Assembly: GCA_001872165.1 (NCBI GenBank)
Contig: MNXK01000018.1
Span: 1-6,556, forward strand
Reading direction: 5' to 3'
Length of the DNA stretch: 6,556 bases
Origin: Anaerolineae bacterium CG2_30_58_95
GTDB taxonomy: Bacteria; Chloroflexota; Anaerolineae; Anaerolineales; Villigracilaceae
Shown piece by piece: positions 5,832 through 6,556 of the stretch (position 1 is the stretch's first letter; every line of letters starts with the position of its first letter). The position numbers were made by a program, and so were the translations under genes. A model generated the notes under the pieces. The model worked only from the letters and a program-made list of their open reading frames with translations. It ran no database searches and was not told where the DNA came from.

Positions 5832-6556
5832 ATGCCAGAGCGAGTTGACTTTTGGGGCATCCCGTATACCTGGGGTTCGCCAGCCATCTACGTTTATACC
5901 CTGATGTTCCTGGCGGCGGCCATACTGCTCGTCCGCTTCTACCTGCGCGCCAGGCTGTGGTGGCAGGTCGGCCGGCCTGAGGTGCGTTGGGATAAGCTCC
6001 ACGTGCGAATTGGCCGTTTCATCAAATACGCCATCCTCCAGACCAAGGTGCTGAGCCAGCGCTATCCAGGCATTATGCACGTTGCCATTGCCTGGGCCTT
6101 TTTCGCCTTCTTCCTGGGCACTGCCTTAGCCACGATTGATTCCCACTTCTATAAAATCCTGGTCGGCTATCCATTCCTGCTGCAAAAGCTGGTGATGGAT
6201 ACGTTCACCCTCGTTTTCTTCGTCGGCGCGGGGCTGGCGGTCTACCGGCGCTTCATCCAAAAGCCGCGCCGTTTGACACTCTCGGCCGGCTTCACATTTT
6301 CACTTGTTATGATCATCCTGATCGTGCTGGGCGGACTGCTGACCGAATCGCTGCGACTGGCTGTCGAGAAACCGGCCTGGGCGTGGTGGTCGCCGGTCGG
6401 CTGGCTGGTTGCGAAGATATGGATCGCCACCAGCGCTTCGGACGCGACGCTCACAGCCTGGCACCTGGGCGTCTGGATCGCCCACCTGCTCATCGTCGTC
6501 GCGACTCTTGTCACGCTGCCGGTTGGAACGCTTCTGCACGTCCTGACCGGGCCGCT
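5832..6556 (+). CDS. NarI-like b-type cytochrome domain of a probable ETF:menaquinone oxidoreductase (3' end missing)
   Basis: The first 241 codons of a membrane protein cut off by the window edge. Hydrophobic segments lie at about residues 16-38, 81-102, 117-138, 151-173 and 208-238, five helices in the NarI/DsrM-like pattern. Histidines suited to bis-His haem b ligation are H83 (IMHVAIAW), H211 and H218 (AWHLGVWIAH) and H236 (TLLHVLTGP). The spacing and the closing LLHVLTGP resemble the N-terminal half of fused NarI/HdrD proteins known as EMO, which oxidise reduced ETF and reduce menaquinone in fatty-acid-oxidising anaerobes. In that family a ferredoxin-like and CCG Fe-S domain follows, which should lie just past 6556. 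ATG 5832 is the only ATG after an in-frame stop at 5769. The ribosome binding site is weak (AGAGAAG at about 5817-5823). The preceding etfBA genes strongly support the assignment. Other NarI-HdrD fusions, such as Dsr- or Tmc-type subunits, are the alternative. Confidence 0.85.
   Translation, partial: MPERVDFWGIPYTWGSPAIYVYTLMFLAAAILLVRFYLRARLWWQVGRPEVRWDKLHVRIGRFIKYAILQTKVLSQRYPGIMHVAIAWAFFAFFLGTALATIDSHFYKILVGYPFLLQKLVMDTFTLVFFVGAGLAVYRRFIQKPRRLTLSAGFTFSLVMIILIVLGGLLTESLRLAVEKPAWAWWSPVGWLVAKIWIATSASDATLTAWHLGVWIAHLLIVVATLVTLPVGTLLHVLTGP

Noticed and set aside
1..6556. CRISPR array, tRNA, rRNA, insertion sequence or attachment site
   Set aside because: No regularly spaced direct repeats, no tRNA- or rRNA-like sequence, and no transposase or integrase fragment were seen on either strand.

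Overview
The window looks like a piece of an anaerobic or facultative bacterial chromosome with fairly high GC. The best guess is a member of Chloroflexota (Anaerolineae-like). That guess rests on the Vps62-like gene, the combination of HdrD-like protein, EtfBA and a NarI/HdrD-type membrane oxidoreductase, and the REP-like hairpin. It is inference only; no rRNA or other taxonomic marker is present.

Layout. At the left edge (2-1468, +) is the 3' part of a gene for a Vps62/DUF946-like protein that continues into a coiled coil and four membrane helices. It converges, with only 3 bp between stops, on a UbiA-family prenyltransferase gene (1472-2503, -) that resembles MenA. Between this gene and the rightward operon lies a 292-bp divergent control region (2504-2795). 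It holds a perfect 14-bp inverted repeat carrying a TATAAT box on each strand, a CRP/FNR-type palindrome, and a 13-codon leader ORF whose stop overlaps the ribosome binding site of the next gene.

The rightward operon encodes an HdrC-HdrB fusion-type iron-sulfur protein (2796-3989), EtfB (4002-4787) and EtfA (4801-5766). After a 65-bp gap with a perfect 16-bp-arm hairpin comes the first 241 codons of a haem-b-type membrane protein (5832 to the window end). This last gene matches the N-terminal half of ETF:menaquinone oxidoreductase (EMO)-type proteins, a NarI-like cytochrome b domain normally followed by an HdrD-like Fe-S domain that would lie beyond the window.

How it works together (inference). 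Acyl-CoA dehydrogenases or similar flavoenzymes reduce EtfAB. Electrons then pass to the membrane b-type oxidoreductase and into menaquinone, with the HdrD-like soluble protein as an extra Fe-S relay or partner. The divergent UbiA enzyme may help make the quinone. The least ordinary features are the HdrD-like protein, whose first CCG domain has lost its expected cluster cysteines, the symmetric divergent promoter, the leader peptide, and a hairpin whose repeat unit recurs across the EMO start codon.
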